Counted from the first letter of the stretch, positions 7,875-19,591 are shown. The stretch: 64,000 bases of DNA from an uncultured Collinsella sp. (GCA_934655755.1 CAKUHA010000002.1:124001-188000); one strand, 5' to 3'. Numbers and translations: made by a program. The notes: generated by a model from the sequence alone, not told the origin.

Positions 7875-9338
7875 ATGAGCGAGTACGATTCCCAGCGTCC
7901 CCAGGATGCGGGCAACGCCGGCGAGACCCAGCAGCAGCCGCGCGTGCAGGTGGAGTCGACGCCTGCCAGTGGAAACAACATTCCCTATGTGCAGGCCTAC
8001 GACACGCAGACCGGCCAGCCGCTGGGTGGCCAGCAGGTCGTGAACAAGCACACGGTGGTCAAGACCAAGACCAAAAAGTTGCCGATCTTCATTACGGCGC
8101 TCGCCGGTTGTGCCTGCGGAGCCCTGCTGGTCATCGCGCTTATCATGAGCGGCACGCTCGATATCGGCGGCGGCAAGAATGCCGTGACGGCGGGCGCTTC
8201 GGGCTCGTCGGCGCAAAAGATCACCATCGACTCCGAGGACACCACGCTGGCCGAGGCCGTTTCCGCCAAGGCGCTGCCCTCCGTAGTTTCCATCACCGCC
8301 ACTTCGAGTGGCAGCCAGGGCAACACGCTTTCGCAGTCCGCTGACGAGTCGGACAGCTCGGGCAGCGTCGGCTCGGGCGTGGTGCTCGATACCGAGGGCC
8401 ATATCCTCACCAACAACCACGTGGTCGACGGTTACGACCAGTACGTGGTGACCATGGACGACGGCACCACCTACGAGGCTGAGTTCGTGGGCAACGATGC
8501 CTCGAGTGACCTCGCCGTCATTAAGCTCAAGGACGCCGACTCTTCCAAGCTTACCCCGATCGAGATCGGCGACTCCTCCAAGCTCAACGTGGGCGAGTGG
8601 GTCATGGCGATCGGCTCACCGTTCGGCAATGAGCAGTCCGTCTCCACCGGTATCGTGTCGGCGCTCTATCGCTCCACGGCCATGAGCTCTACCAGCGGCA
8701 ACACCATTTATGCCAACATGATCCAGACCGATGCCGCCATCAACCCGGGCAACTCCGGCGGCGCGCTCGTCAACGACAACGGCGAGCTCGTGGGTATCAA
8801 CTCACTCATCGAGAGCTACTCGGGTTCCAGCTCGGGCGTTGGCTTTGCCATTCCGGTCAACTATGCCAAGAACATCGCCGACCAGATCATCGACGGCAAG
8901 ACGCCGGTTCATCCGTACCTGGGCGCCACGCTCTCGAGCGTCAACGCGCTCAACGCCCGCACCAACAAGCTGAGCACCGATAGCGGCGCGTATGTGGCGA
9001 GCGTTGTGGAGGACGGTCCTGCAGCCAAGGCCGGTATCCAGGAAGGCGACGTCATCACTAAGCTGGGCGACGACGAGATTACGAGTGCCGACGGCCTGAT
9101 CATCGCGCTGCGCAGCCACGAGGTGGGCGAGAAGGTCGAGATCACGCTCGTGCGCGGCAAGGAAGAGAAGAAGGTCACTGTTGAGCTGGGCTCCGACGAG
9201 GAACTGCAGAACCAGCAGCAGGACGACAGTTCGACCGACACCGGCAACGGCGGTATCACCGACGAGCAACTGCGCCAGTACCTAGAGGAGCTGCTGGGCC
9301 AGCAGGGCCAGGGCCAAGGCTACGGCCAGGGTTACTAG
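7875..9338 (+). CDS. HtrA/DegP-family membrane-anchored serine protease
   Basis: This 487-residue protein fits the actinobacterial HtrA plan: a Gln-rich cytoplasmic N-terminus (1-68), one membrane helix (about 69-92), a trypsin-like protease domain and one PDZ domain (about 355-450). The catalytic triad is H182 (NNHVV), D212 (SDLAVIK) and S294 (PGNSGGAL). It should degrade or refold misfolded proteins at the outer face of the membrane. The C-terminus is a low-complexity Gln/Gly/Tyr tail (GQQGQGQGYGQGY). The ATG at 7875 has GAAAGGA upstream; an in-frame ATG at 7836 lies inside the terminator hairpin and is rejected. Confidence 0.93.
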   Translation: MSEYDSQRPQDAGNAGETQQQPRVQVESTPASGNNIPYVQAYDTQTGQPLGGQQVVNKHTVVKTKTKKLPIFITALAGCACGALLVIALIMSGTLDIGGGKNAVTAGASGSSAQKITIDSEDTTLAEAVSAKALPSVVSITATSSGSQGNTLSQSADESDSSGSVGSGVVLDTEGHILTNNHVVDGYDQYVVTMDDGTTYEAEFVGNDASSDLAVIKLKDADSSKLTPIEIGDSSKLNVGEWVMAIGSPFGNEQSVSTGIVSALYRSTAMSSTSGNTIYANMIQTDAAINPGNSGGALVNDNGELVGINSLIESYSGSSSGVGFAIPVNYAKNIADQIIDGKTPVHPYLGATLSSVNALNARTNKLSTDSGAYVASVVEDGPAAKAGIQEGDVITKLGDDEITSADGLIIALRSHEVGEKVEITLVRGKEEKKVTVELGSDEELQNQQQDDSSTDTGNGGITDEQLRQYLEELLGQQGQGQGYGQGY

Positions 9339-9364
9339 CGAGCCGCATCACGCATATCGAAGCC

Positions 9365-9408
9365 AGAGGGGGCTGTCCCGCCAAGCGCAGGACAGCCCCC
9401 TCTTTCCA
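9365..9408 (+). terminator. Terminator after htrA
   Basis: A perfect 14-bp stem AGAGGGGGCTGTCC / GGACAGCCCCCTCT is followed by TTTCC. It starts 26 bases after the htrA stop. Confidence 0.8.
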
Positions 9409-9477
9409 TAATGATCTCCCAGGGACGGAGGAAAACGGATCACTTTGAGCTGGCGAGGAGCTCGGTTCGGAATGGTC

Positions 9478-9681
9478 TGGACAGTTAGTTCAGATACGTA
9501 TAAATCTGGGGCAGTCTGGAATGCGTTTCGAGCTGTTTTGGGATGGAAATGAGGTTCGGATGGGTGCTCGGAAGGAGAAATAAGCCGATCGGGCCGCTCC
9601 GAGACGACCAAATGGGTTGAAATGGCGCCATTTGAGCTCGATTCGGTTCGCAGATTTATACGTATCTGAACTAACTGTCCA
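9478..9681. repeat. 31-bp perfect inverted repeat in the htrA-ligA gap
   Basis: The arms at 9478-9508 and 9651-9681 are exact reverse complements over 31 bp (each contains CAGATACGTATAAATCTG or its complement). They are separated by 142 bases that encode nothing recognisable. Each arm is itself nearly palindromic (CAGAT...ATCTG). The rest of the 450-base gap 9339-9789 holds only the htrA terminator and the ligA ribosome site. It may be a small non-autonomous mobile element or paired regulatory sites. Confidence 0.85.
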
Positions 9682-9741
9682 CCCCGGTTTGCCGGCTGCC
9701 GATTCGGTGCGGTTTGAAAGGGCTATTCGGCCCCGTCGTGA

Positions 9742-12018
<2,277 letters not shown>

Positions 12019-12040
12019 GGCATCGATAGACAAATTGAAG

Positions 12041-12079
12041 AACCGCCCGGAAAGTTCGACTCTTTCCGGGCGGTTTTAT
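12041..12079. terminator. Bidirectional terminator between ligA and the MerR gene
   Basis: A perfect 14-bp stem AACCGCCCGGAAAG / CTTTCCGGGCGGTT (12041-12054, 12062-12075) ends the convergent ligA (+) and MerR (-) transcripts. TTATT follows on the plus strand. Confidence 0.85.
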
Positions 12080-12924
12080 TAGGAGACCGTAACAGGCACC
12101 GTGATCTGCGTTACGTAGGTCGCCGGGTCGTCGCTGATGATGTCGTCGATGAGGGCAATCTCGCGTGAGGGGCCGGCGGGGGACAGGTCGCGCTCGTGCA
12201 TGTAGTCGAGCAGGCGCTCGTAGCGCGGGACTGCCTGCCCGTGCGTGCCGCGGAAGCTAATGGTCAAACAGCGCGCGGCAGGACGTACCTCGACATCGCC
12301 CAGGTAGTCATCCGTGTCATCGAGCAGCAGAAAGACCTCGTCGTAACCATCAAAGTCGCCGGCGTCCAGGCGTTCGGGCGCGATGCCCACACCCAGATTG
12401 CCAAGGAATACGAAGGTCTCGTGCTGTCCTTTTTGCAACTGGCGAATCTGCCACTCCAGCGCATAGGCATCGGTGGGGTTGACGTGTTCGCGCAGCACGG
12501 CGCAACGAAGTTCGGGCGCGTTGACCTCGTAGATGGTATCGAGCTCAGCATCCAATGCGCCTCGCAACAAGGCAAGCCGGTTGTCGATCTTGCGTGAGAC
12601 GCGTTCCAGCTCACGGCGTTTACGTTCGATAAGCTCCTGCTGCTGGGCGAGTTGGCGCTGCATGAGGTCCACGTCGCGCGTGGTCACAAATTCGCGAATC
12701 TGAGCCAACGGCAAATCGAGAACGCGCAGGTGGCTGATGGTGTTGAGGGTAGAAAGCTGCCGCGCGCCGTAGTAGCGGTAGCCACTTGCCGCATCGACAT
12801 ACGCCGGCTCCAGCAAGCCCATCTGCTCGTAGTGCCGCAGCGTGCCAACGTTCAGGTTAAACAGGCGCGCGACCTCGCCAATGCGGAGCAGGCCCTCGGT
12901 ATACTCAGCGTGCGTGTCAGTCAC
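12079..12924 (-). CDS. MerR-family regulator with GyrI-like effector domain
   Basis: The 281-residue protein has a MerR winged helix at the N-terminus (LLRIGEVARLFNLNVGTLRHYEQMGLLEPAYVD, residues 11-43, then SGYRYYGARQL), a coiled-coil dimerisation helix (about 85-125) and a C-terminal GyrI-like ligand-binding domain (about 140-281), as in BmrR-type drug sensors. It probably senses a lipophilic drug or metabolite and activates the MATE efflux gene 50 bases upstream on the same strand, whose promoter has a matching dyad. The start is GTG at 12924 with GAAAGGAGC upstream. The ligand cannot be read from sequence. Confidence 0.88.
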   Translation of the reverse strand: MTDTHAEYTEGLLRIGEVARLFNLNVGTLRHYEQMGLLEPAYVDAASGYRYYGARQLSTLNTISHLRVLDLPLAQIREFVTTRDVDLMQRQLAQQQELIERKRRELERVSRKIDNRLALLRGALDAELDTIYEVNAPELRCAVLREHVNPTDAYALEWQIRQLQKGQHETFVFLGNLGVGIAPERLDAGDFDGYDEVFLLLDDTDDYLGDVEVRPAARCLTISFRGTHGQAVPRYERLLDYMHERDLSPAGPSREIALIDDIISDDPATYVTQITVPVTVS

Positions 12925-12974
12925 AGGACCGCTCCTTTCGATAGGGGGTAGGGCGCCAGACTCGTGCCGTCCCG

Positions 12975-14321
12975 CTACGCCACCAACTTGTCAAAAGCAC
13001 CGCGGCGGTTGAGCACCGTAAACGCCACCACGCAAATGGCTGCCGACAGAATCGACCCGCACGGCGAGGCGATGCCCATAGGAAACAGCGTGTCGGAATA
13101 GGCGTTCGACAGCAGCCATGCGCCGGGTACGCGAATGAGCACCACGGCCAGCACGTTGTGCGCAAAGCCGATGTAGCTCTTGCCATACGCAGCGAAAAAG
13201 CCGCTAAAGCAAATGTGGATGCCGGCAAAGATCGCGTCGAAAATATAGCTGCGCATATAGCCGGTACCGGCCGCGACTACTGCGGCGTCCTTGGCAAAAA
13301 AGCCGATAAACGCCGGCGCCACCAGCCACATCAGCACCGTGATCAGGCAGCCGTACACGACCGAGATGGTCATGGCATCCTTGAGCACCTGACGCGCGCG
13401 GTCACCCTTGCCTGCGCCGGCGTTTTGCGCCGTGAGCGCGCTGACGGTGGCGCCCATGGAGCTCGGCACAATGAACAAAAAGCTGATCATCTTCTCGACC
13501 AGGCCCACGGCGGCGGCGTCGACCAGCCCGCGGTGGTTGGCGATAACGGTAATGAACATAAATGCCACCTGGATGCAGCCGTCCTGTACGGCCACGGGCA
13601 CGCCAATCTTAAGGATGCTGCCGAGCACCTCGGGCTGGGGGCGCAAATCGCTGCGCTTGACGTGGATGTTTGTGCGGCGGCTCTTGAGCCATACGAGTGC
13701 GAGGGCAACGCTTGCCGTCTGCGCGATCACCGTGCCGAGTGCCGCGCCCACGGGACCGAGCCCCATGTGGCCAATAAACAGAAAGTCGAGCGCGATGTTG
13801 ATAATGCATGCCACGCCGATCACGTACATGGGCGAGCGTGAATCGCCCAGGCCGCGAAAGATGGCCGAGAGGATGTTGTATGCGGCGATGCATGGAATGC
13901 CGATAAAGCAGATGCGCAGGTAGGCGGCAGTGCCCTCGACCGCTTCGGCCGGCGTGCCGATGAGCGCCACGATCTGCGGGCACAGTGCGAGCAAGAGCGC
14001 GGCCAGCACCACCGAGACGCCCATAAAGAGCGTGATGGTGTTGCCGATGGCGGCCTCGGCGCGGTCAAAGCGGCGCGAACCCACGGCGTGGCCGACGATG
14101 ACGGTTGTTCCCATGGCCAGGCCCACGAGCGTCACGGTAATGATATAGAGCGTCTGCGCGCCATTGCCCACGGCAGTGATGCCGGCGGCGCCGCTAAACT
14201 GCCCGATAAAGTACAGGTCGGCCATGCCGTAGAGCATCTGCAAAAAGTACGAGAGCATATAGGGCAGGGCGAAGACCGCGATGGTCTTAAGGACATTGCC
14301 GCGTGTGAGGTCGTGTTCCAT
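12975..14321 (-). CDS. MATE-family multidrug/cation efflux transporter
   Basis: The 448-residue polytopic membrane protein matches the MATE (NorM/DinF) fold: about 12 hydrophobic helices, the typical N-terminal start (LTRGNVLKTIAVFALPYMLSYFLQMLYGMADLYFIGQF) and repeat-related segments such as GLGDSRSPMYV. It is expected to export drugs or metabolites by Na+ or H+ antiport. The MerR gene follows after 50 bases, so the two form an autoregulated efflux operon. Upstream lies a MerR-type promoter (14370-14394). The ATG at 14321 is preceded only by a weak AGAAAG-like site. Confidence 0.92.
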   Translation of the reverse strand: MEHDLTRGNVLKTIAVFALPYMLSYFLQMLYGMADLYFIGQFSGAAGITAVGNGAQTLYIITVTLVGLAMGTTVIVGHAVGSRRFDRAEAAIGNTITLFMGVSVVLAALLLALCPQIVALIGTPAEAVEGTAAYLRICFIGIPCIAAYNILSAIFRGLGDSRSPMYVIGVACIINIALDFLFIGHMGLGPVGAALGTVIAQTASVALALVWLKSRRTNIHVKRSDLRPQPEVLGSILKIGVPVAVQDGCIQVAFMFITVIANHRGLVDAAAVGLVEKMISFLFIVPSSMGATVSALTAQNAGAGKGDRARQVLKDAMTISVVYGCLITVLMWLVAPAFIGFFAKDAAVVAAGTGYMRSYIFDAIFAGIHICFSGFFAAYGKSYIGFAHNVLAVVLIRVPGAWLLSNAYSDTLFPMGIASPCGSILSAAICVVAFTVLNRRGAFDKLVA

Positions 14322-14363
14322 GGGCGGGCACTTTCTGGCTTGGTTCGTTTGCGTACCAGTGTA

Positions 14364-14394
14364 GTGAAAACCCTACAACGATTGTAGAGTCAAG
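14364..14394 (-). promoter_or_regulatory. MerR-type promoter/operator of the MATE-MerR operon
   Basis: On the minus strand a TTGACT -35 box (14389-14394) runs into the dyad CTACAA-TCG-TTGTAG (14373-14387), with a TTCACT-like -10 near 14364-14369 at about 19 bases spacing. A dyad inside an over-long spacer is the hallmark of promoters activated by MerR proteins, and TTGACTCTACA-like starts are common for drug-sensing members. Confidence 0.7.
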
Positions 14395-14513
14395 GTTTAT
14401 GTTGGCGATGGGGCGAAAAAAATCGCGCCTTCAATCATTTCCATTTGAATACGGGCACGCGCCGCGCGGGCTTAGCGCCTGCGCCGGCCTTGTAGAAATC
14501 GATTTCGGAACAC

Positions 14514-14543
14514 TTGACACTATCGCCCGGCGCGCAATAATAC
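14514..14543 (+). promoter_or_regulatory. Probable sigma-A promoter of the ABC exporter operon
   Basis: A consensus TTGACA -35 (14514-14519) is followed at 16-18 bases by an AATAAT/TAATAC -10 (14536-14543). It lies about 40 bases before the GTG start of the first exporter subunit. Confidence 0.65.
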
Positions 14544-14582
14544 GTGCGTTTGCGAACAACGTTTGATGGGGGATGAACCTGC

Positions 14583-16412
14583 GTGCGCAATCTCAAAATA
14601 CTGTTTTCCTACCTGGGGGAATACCGTCGCGATGCCATTCTCGGTGTGATGTTCGTCTCGGTTGAGACCGCGCTCGAGCTGTTTATCCCGGTCATCATGG
14701 CAAACATTATCGATGTGGGCGTGCCCGCAGGTGACGTCAACTACATGCTGTTGCAAGGCGCGTGCATGCTGGTGTGCGCGGCGTTTTCGCTGGTATTGGG
14801 CCTGGGCTATGCCCGCACGTCCGCTCGCGTGGCCTCGGGCCTGGGTGCCAACCTGCGCGAGGCCGAGTATCGCAAGATTCAGACGCTCGCCTTTGGCAAC
14901 CTGGATAACTACGACGCCAGCTCGCTTGTCACCCGCATGACCACCGACATTACCGTTATCCAAAACGCCATCGGCAACGGCTTTCGTCCCATGGTGCGCG
15001 GACCGGTGACGCTCATCGTCGGCCTGGTCTATGCCCTGGTGCTGTCGCGCCCGCTCGCCACGGTCTTCGCGATTATCCTGCCTGTGCTGGCGATTGTGCT
15101 GGGCGTCATCACCTACCGCGTGAGCCCGCTCTACCGCCAGCTGCAGACCTCGATGGACCACCTCAACGGCGTGGTGCAGGAGGACCTCACCGCCGTGCGC
15201 GCCGTCAAGGCGTATGTGCGCGCCGAGCACGAGGAGGCTAAGTTCGATACCGTCAATACCGAGCTCGCACACACGGCGACAAAGACCTTCGGCAATGCCG
15301 TGCTCAACCTGCCGGTGTTTCAGCTATCGATGTACGTGGCCGCCATCTCCATCCTGTGGATCGGCGGGCGCATGATTATCGCCGGCGAGCTGGGCGTGGG
15401 CTCACTCACAGGCTTTATGAGCTACGTGCTGCTGATCATGAACTCGCTCATGATGATTTCCAACGTGTTTTTGCTGCTCACGCGCGCGCTCGCCAGCGTG
15501 GAGCGCATTTCGCGCGTGATTGACGAGCAATCGCTTATCCAGGCACCTGCGGCAGACGCGGCGGTGCGTGAGGTCGCCGACGGAAGCGTTGAGTTCCACG
15601 ACGTGTCGTTTAAGTACCGCGCGGATGCTGCCGAGGACGTGCTCGAGCATATCGACCTTCGTATTGAGCCGGGCTCCACGGTGGGCGTGCTTGGCGGCAC
15701 GGGTTCGGGCAAGAGCTCGCTCGTGCAGCTCATCGCGCGCCTGTACGACGCGACCGAGGGCGCCGTGCTCGTGGGCGGGCGTGACGTGCGCGACTACGAC
15801 CTGGCCGCCCTGCGCGACGCCGTGGGCATTGTGCTGCAAAAGAACGTGCTGTTTACGGGCACCGTGCGCGAAAACTTGCAGTGGGGCGCACCCGATGCCA
15901 CCGACGAGGAACTGCTGCGTGCCTGCCGCGCGGCGTGTGTGGACGAGTTCCTGGACCGCATCGGCGGGCTGGACGGCGAGTTGGGCCAGGGCGGCGCCGG
16001 CGTTTCGGGCGGGCAGAAGCAGCGCCTGTGCATCGCGCGCACGCTGCTCAAGCATCCGCGCGTGCTCATTTTTGACGACTCGACCAGCGCGGTCGATATG
16101 GCGACCGACGCCAAGATCCGCGAGCACATCGCGCAGATTCCCGATACGACTGTGATCATCATCGCCCAGCGCATCGCGAGCGTGATGGATGCCGATCGCA
16201 TTGTGGTTCTGGACGACGGCCGTGTCCATGGTGTGGGCACGCACGAGGAGCTGCTGGCGGGTGACAACATCTACCAGGAGATTTACGCCTCGCAGATGGA
16301 GTTCGCGGGGGATGCGGACGATGCCGGCGACGCTGACGGCGCGGATGATCCGTTTTCCTCCGTCGCGTGGGGATCGCTTCAGGCTCAGAAAGGAGGTGAG
16401 CGCCATGCCTAA
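14583..16412 (+). CDS. ABC exporter half-transporter, degenerate ATP site (BmrC/LmrC-like)
   Basis: The 609-residue protein has six membrane helices (1-320) and an ABC domain with Walker A GGTGSGKSS (about 370), signature VSGGQKQRL and Walker B VLIFDDS. The residue after the Walker B aspartate, the usual catalytic glutamate, is aspartate here (D499), as in the degenerate subunit of heterodimeric exporters such as BmrCD. It should pair with the next gene product to export drugs, lipids or peptides. The start is GTG at 14583 with GGGGGAT upstream. The C-terminal 30 residues are an acidic Asp/Ala tail. The stop overlaps the next start by eight bases, so translation is coupled. Confidence 0.92.
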   Translation: MRNLKILFSYLGEYRRDAILGVMFVSVETALELFIPVIMANIIDVGVPAGDVNYMLLQGACMLVCAAFSLVLGLGYARTSARVASGLGANLREAEYRKIQTLAFGNLDNYDASSLVTRMTTDITVIQNAIGNGFRPMVRGPVTLIVGLVYALVLSRPLATVFAIILPVLAIVLGVITYRVSPLYRQLQTSMDHLNGVVQEDLTAVRAVKAYVRAEHEEAKFDTVNTELAHTATKTFGNAVLNLPVFQLSMYVAAISILWIGGRMIIAGELGVGSLTGFMSYVLLIMNSLMMISNVFLLLTRALASVERISRVIDEQSLIQAPAADAAVREVADGSVEFHDVSFKYRADAAEDVLEHIDLRIEPGSTVGVLGGTGSGKSSLVQLIARLYDATEGAVLVGGRDVRDYDLAALRDAVGIVLQKNVLFTGTVRENLQWGAPDATDEELLRACRAACVDEFLDRIGGLDGELGQGGAGVSGGQKQRLCIARTLLKHPRVLIFDDSTSAVDMATDAKIREHIAQIPDTTVIIIAQRIASVMDADRIVVLDDGRVHGVGTHEELLAGDNIYQEIYASQMEFAGDADDAGDADGADDPFSSVAWGSLQAQKGGERHA

Positions 16413-18303
16413 GACATCAGCTCAGGCCCGTCCGGCCAATCTGGGGCAGACGCTCCGCCGCTTGCTCAGCTACATGGGCCACGCCAAGTTCTCGCTGCTC
16501 GCGGTGGGTGTGCTCGCCTCTATCGCCGCCATCGCGAGCCTTGCCGGCACCTACATGGTGCGCCCCATCGTCAACGGCCTGGCCACGGGTGGAGAGGAGC
16601 TGCTTACCAAGCAGGTTCTCTTTACGGCCGCCATCTACGCCGCGGGCGTGCTGTCGGCCCTGGGCTATTCGCAAATCATGGTGCGTGCGGCCCAGCGCGT
16701 GGTGTCCGACATCCGCCGCGACCTGTTCGCGCACATTCAGACGCTGCCGCTCAGCTATTTCGACAGCACGCGCTCGGGCGACATCATGAGCTTCTTCACC
16801 AACGATGTCGACACGGTCTCCGAGGCGCTCAACAACAGCTTTGCCAACGTGATTCAGGCGACCATCCAGGTGATCGGCACCACGGCCATGCTCATCATCC
16901 TCAACTGGCAGCTCACGATTATCACGCTTGTGTGCGACGCGGCCATTGTGCTGTACGCGCGCTATTCGGGTATTCGCTCCAAGCGCTTCTTCGCTGCCCA
17001 GCAGGCGTCGCTCGGCGACTTGGACGGATATGTCGAGGAGATGGTCTCGGGCCAAAAGGTCATCAAGGTCTTTAACCACGAGCAGGCCAACGTGGCAGGT
17101 TTTGACGCGCGCAACCAGGAGCTGCGCCGCACCGGTGGCGCCGCGCAGGCCTACGCCAACTCGATGGTTCCCATGACCGTGGTGATCGGATATGCCAACT
17201 ATGCGATCGTTGCGGTGGCGGGCGGCATGCTCTGCATCAATGGTCTGGCCGACGTGGGCGCGCTCGCGAGCTACCTGGTCTTTGTACGCCAGGCGGCTAT
17301 GCCCATCAACCAGTTTACGCAGCTGGGAAACTTCTTGCTCAACGCGCTGGCCGGTGCCGAGCGCCTGTTTGCCGCAATGGACTTGCAGCCCGAGGTGGAC
17401 GAGGGTTGCGTGGAGCTGGTGCAGACGGGTGAGTCCGCGTGGGCGTGGAAGATTCCCGAGGGCCGTGGCGTGGGCACGTACGGACATCTGCACGACGTGG
17501 CCTCGGTCGACGATGCGGGCCGTGCGGTGGCGGCCGACGGCACCGAGCTTGTTACCGGCCTCGTGCCGCTTGCCGGCGACGTGCGCTTCCATGCCGTGGA
17601 CTTTTCCTACGTGCCGGGCACACGCGTGCTTACGGACCTCAACCTGTTTGCCAAGCCGGGACAGAAGATCGCTTTCGTGGGCTCGACGGGTGCCGGAAAG
17701 ACGACCATTACCAACCTCATCAACCGCTTCTACGAGGTCGATGACGGCGAGATCACGTACGACGGCATCGACGTCAAGCATATCGCCAAGGCCAGCCTGC
17801 GCGGGTCGCTCGGCATTGTGCTGCAGGATACGCACCTGTTTAGCGGCACCATTGCGCAGAATATCCGCTTTGGCAAGCTCGACGCGACCGACGAGGAGGT
17901 GCGCGCCGCCGCCGAGGCCGCCTGCGCTGACTCGTTTATCCGCCGCCTGCCGCAAGGTTACGACACGCCGGTCACGGCCGATGGTGCCAACCTGTCGCAG
18001 GGCCAGCGCCAGCTGCTCGCCATCGCGCGCGTGGCCGTGGCCGACCCGCCGGTACTCATCCTGGACGAGGCCACGAGTTCCATCGACACGCGCACCGAAA
18101 AGCTCATCGAGCGCGGTATGGACCGCATCATGCGCGGGCGCACCACATTTATGATCGCGCACCGCCTGTCCACTGTTCGCGACGCCGACGCAATCATGGT
18201 CCTCGAGCACGGCCGCATCATCGAACGCGGCACCCACGAGGAGCTCCTCGCCCAGCACGGCGAATACTGGCAGCTAGCGCACGGCTTAAAGGAGCTGGAT
18301 TAA
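16405..18303 (+). CDS. ABC exporter half-transporter, canonical ATP site (BmrD/LmrD-like)
   Basis: The 632-residue partner has six membrane helices (about 20-330), an insert of about 70 residues before the ABC domain, and Walker A GSTGAGKTT, signature LSQGQRQL and Walker B LILDEATSS with the catalytic E555. The insert before the nucleotide-binding domain is typical of the BmrD-type subunit. Together with the preceding half it makes a heterodimeric exporter of unknown substrate. The ATG at 16405 sits behind AGGAGGTGAG inside the end of the first gene; longer upstream reading has no start signal. Confidence 0.93.
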   Translation: MPKTSAQARPANLGQTLRRLLSYMGHAKFSLLAVGVLASIAAIASLAGTYMVRPIVNGLATGGEELLTKQVLFTAAIYAAGVLSALGYSQIMVRAAQRVVSDIRRDLFAHIQTLPLSYFDSTRSGDIMSFFTNDVDTVSEALNNSFANVIQATIQVIGTTAMLIILNWQLTIITLVCDAAIVLYARYSGIRSKRFFAAQQASLGDLDGYVEEMVSGQKVIKVFNHEQANVAGFDARNQELRRTGGAAQAYANSMVPMTVVIGYANYAIVAVAGGMLCINGLADVGALASYLVFVRQAAMPINQFTQLGNFLLNALAGAERLFAAMDLQPEVDEGCVELVQTGESAWAWKIPEGRGVGTYGHLHDVASVDDAGRAVAADGTELVTGLVPLAGDVRFHAVDFSYVPGTRVLTDLNLFAKPGQKIAFVGSTGAGKTTITNLINRFYEVDDGEITYDGIDVKHIAKASLRGSLGIVLQDTHLFSGTIAQNIRFGKLDATDEEVRAAAEAACADSFIRRLPQGYDTPVTADGANLSQGQRQLLAIARVAVADPPVLILDEATSSIDTRTEKLIERGMDRIMRGRTTFMIAHRLSTVRDADAIMVLEHGRIIERGTHEELLAQHGEYWQLAHGLKELD

Positions 18304-18351
18304 CCCGTTTGAGCACGGTGCTTTGGCCCTCCATGCTCCTTACTCCGCTTC

Positions 18352-18418
18352 AAACCGTCCCAACATTCGACGTTTTTCTCGATTTTGAGAAAAAGCATCG
18401 AATGTTGGGACGGTTTTT
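18352..18418 (+). repeat. Hairpin repeat family A, copy 1
   Basis: The arms AACCGTCCCAACATTCGA and TCGAATGTTGGGACGGTT enclose about 28 bases. TTTTT follows, so it can act as a terminator for the ABC exporter operon. Further copies are at 19592, 23792 and 34052. Confidence 0.85.
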
Positions 18419-18516
18419 CTGTCATCCGATCGGGTGGAATCGCTAACTTGCATGTAAAGGTGTGCGAATCCGCGAGCAGGGGAATAAGGTTGGTTATCCG
18501 ACCCATTGGAGGGCTC

Positions 18517-19554
18517 ATGGACCTGCCGATCGTCCTGTCCCATAAGACTGCCTGGCTGTACCACAATGTGGCGCGCCCGTCCGAGTCGCTCTCACGAGCA
18601 AGCAGCCTATACGATGAGGACTCGATTGCCAGCGAGGCGCAGTCGACCGCGGACCTGCCCAAACTGGGGTTAGATGCCAAGGGGCTGAGAATATCTACGG
18701 CGGTCGAGATCGTTGCCGACTATCTGGCCTCACTTGGCATCCCGCATGAGGAGCTCGATCGTATCGACACGCTGGTCAGCTTCGATTTTGAACGCTCTCG
18801 GCCGGCGGGTCTCCGACGCCACGTGTTTGGGGCGCCCATACCTTCGGATCATCTTATCGAGGTGGCAGAGGGCCTCTTGGTGGTTGACGAGGCCATGTGT
18901 TTTGTCCAGGCGGGCTCGTGGATGTGTGAACCCGAACAGCTGGAATATGGGTATGAAATCTGCGCCCGATACCATTTGAATCAATTGTCGTCAGGCGATT
19001 ATATCGAGATGGGGCGGAGGTATACCGTTGCCGACTTGATCGCTTATTGCGATGAGAACCGATCTCGTCAGGGGGCTACACGTGCGGCTGCCGTGCTCAA
19101 GCGCGTGCACGATGGTGCGCGGTCGCCCATGGAGACGGCCACCGCGATCATGGTCGTCGCGAAGCGTTCCCAAGGCGGGCTCGGGTACACCAGGGTCGAG
19201 CTCAACCATCGGGTCGATGTTCCCAGCGAGTTCAAGTATCTCGCTAAGGCCGGGTATTTCGAGATTGACGTATATGCGCCTGCGAGTGGTACGGGGATTG
19301 AATACAACGGCTCGGATCATCTTGATAAACAGCGCAGCGCGTCGGATGCGGAGCGTATGACCGTGCTGAGCGCGCTGGGCTTTAAGATGATCGTTCTCAC
19401 CGGGACCCAGTTTGCCAACCGGCTGCAATTGCACCGGGCGATGAACGCCATTGCGCTCGCTATGGGCCTCAAGTGCGACCGAAGTGAGATGTTCCAGAAA
19501 CGGCAGAATGACCTGCGGGAATTCGTGATTCGGCACTGGAATGGTGGCCTCTAG
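18517..19554 (+). CDS. DUF559/AbiEi-like protein with PD-(D/E)XK-type nuclease fold
   Basis: The 345-residue protein has an N-terminal segment (PIVLSHKTAWLYHNVA) resembling the SH-x-SA-LH motif of AbiEi/DUF559 proteins. Its C-terminal domain reads like a Vsr/DUF559 endonuclease core: YFEIDVYAPASGTGIEYNG with acidic residues, then ERMTVLSALGFKMIVLT. In this superfamily the E...D/E pattern binds metal, but the exact catalytic set cannot be fixed by eye. Possible roles are DNA repair, defence or a toxin-antitoxin-like regulator. It stands alone, flanked on both sides by family A hairpins (18352 and 19592), which could mark a mobile single-gene unit. The ATG at 18517 follows TTGGAGGG. Confidence 0.6.
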   Translation: MDLPIVLSHKTAWLYHNVARPSESLSRASSLYDEDSIASEAQSTADLPKLGLDAKGLRISTAVEIVADYLASLGIPHEELDRIDTLVSFDFERSRPAGLRRHVFGAPIPSDHLIEVAEGLLVVDEAMCFVQAGSWMCEPEQLEYGYEICARYHLNQLSSGDYIEMGRRYTVADLIAYCDENRSRQGATRAAAVLKRVHDGARSPMETATAIMVVAKRSQGGLGYTRVELNHRVDVPSEFKYLAKAGYFEIDVYAPASGTGIEYNGSDHLDKQRSASDAERMTVLSALGFKMIVLTGTQFANRLQLHRAMNAIALAMGLKCDRSEMFQKRQNDLREFVIRHWNGGL

Positions 19555-19591
19555 GGGCGGCTAGCTCGTCTTCCGAGCCCTGCGGACACCT

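Noticed and set aside
7836..7875. An upstream ATG for htrA at 7836
   Set aside because: It lies within the stem of the preceding terminator and lacks a ribosome site; the ATG at 7875 has GAAAGGA.
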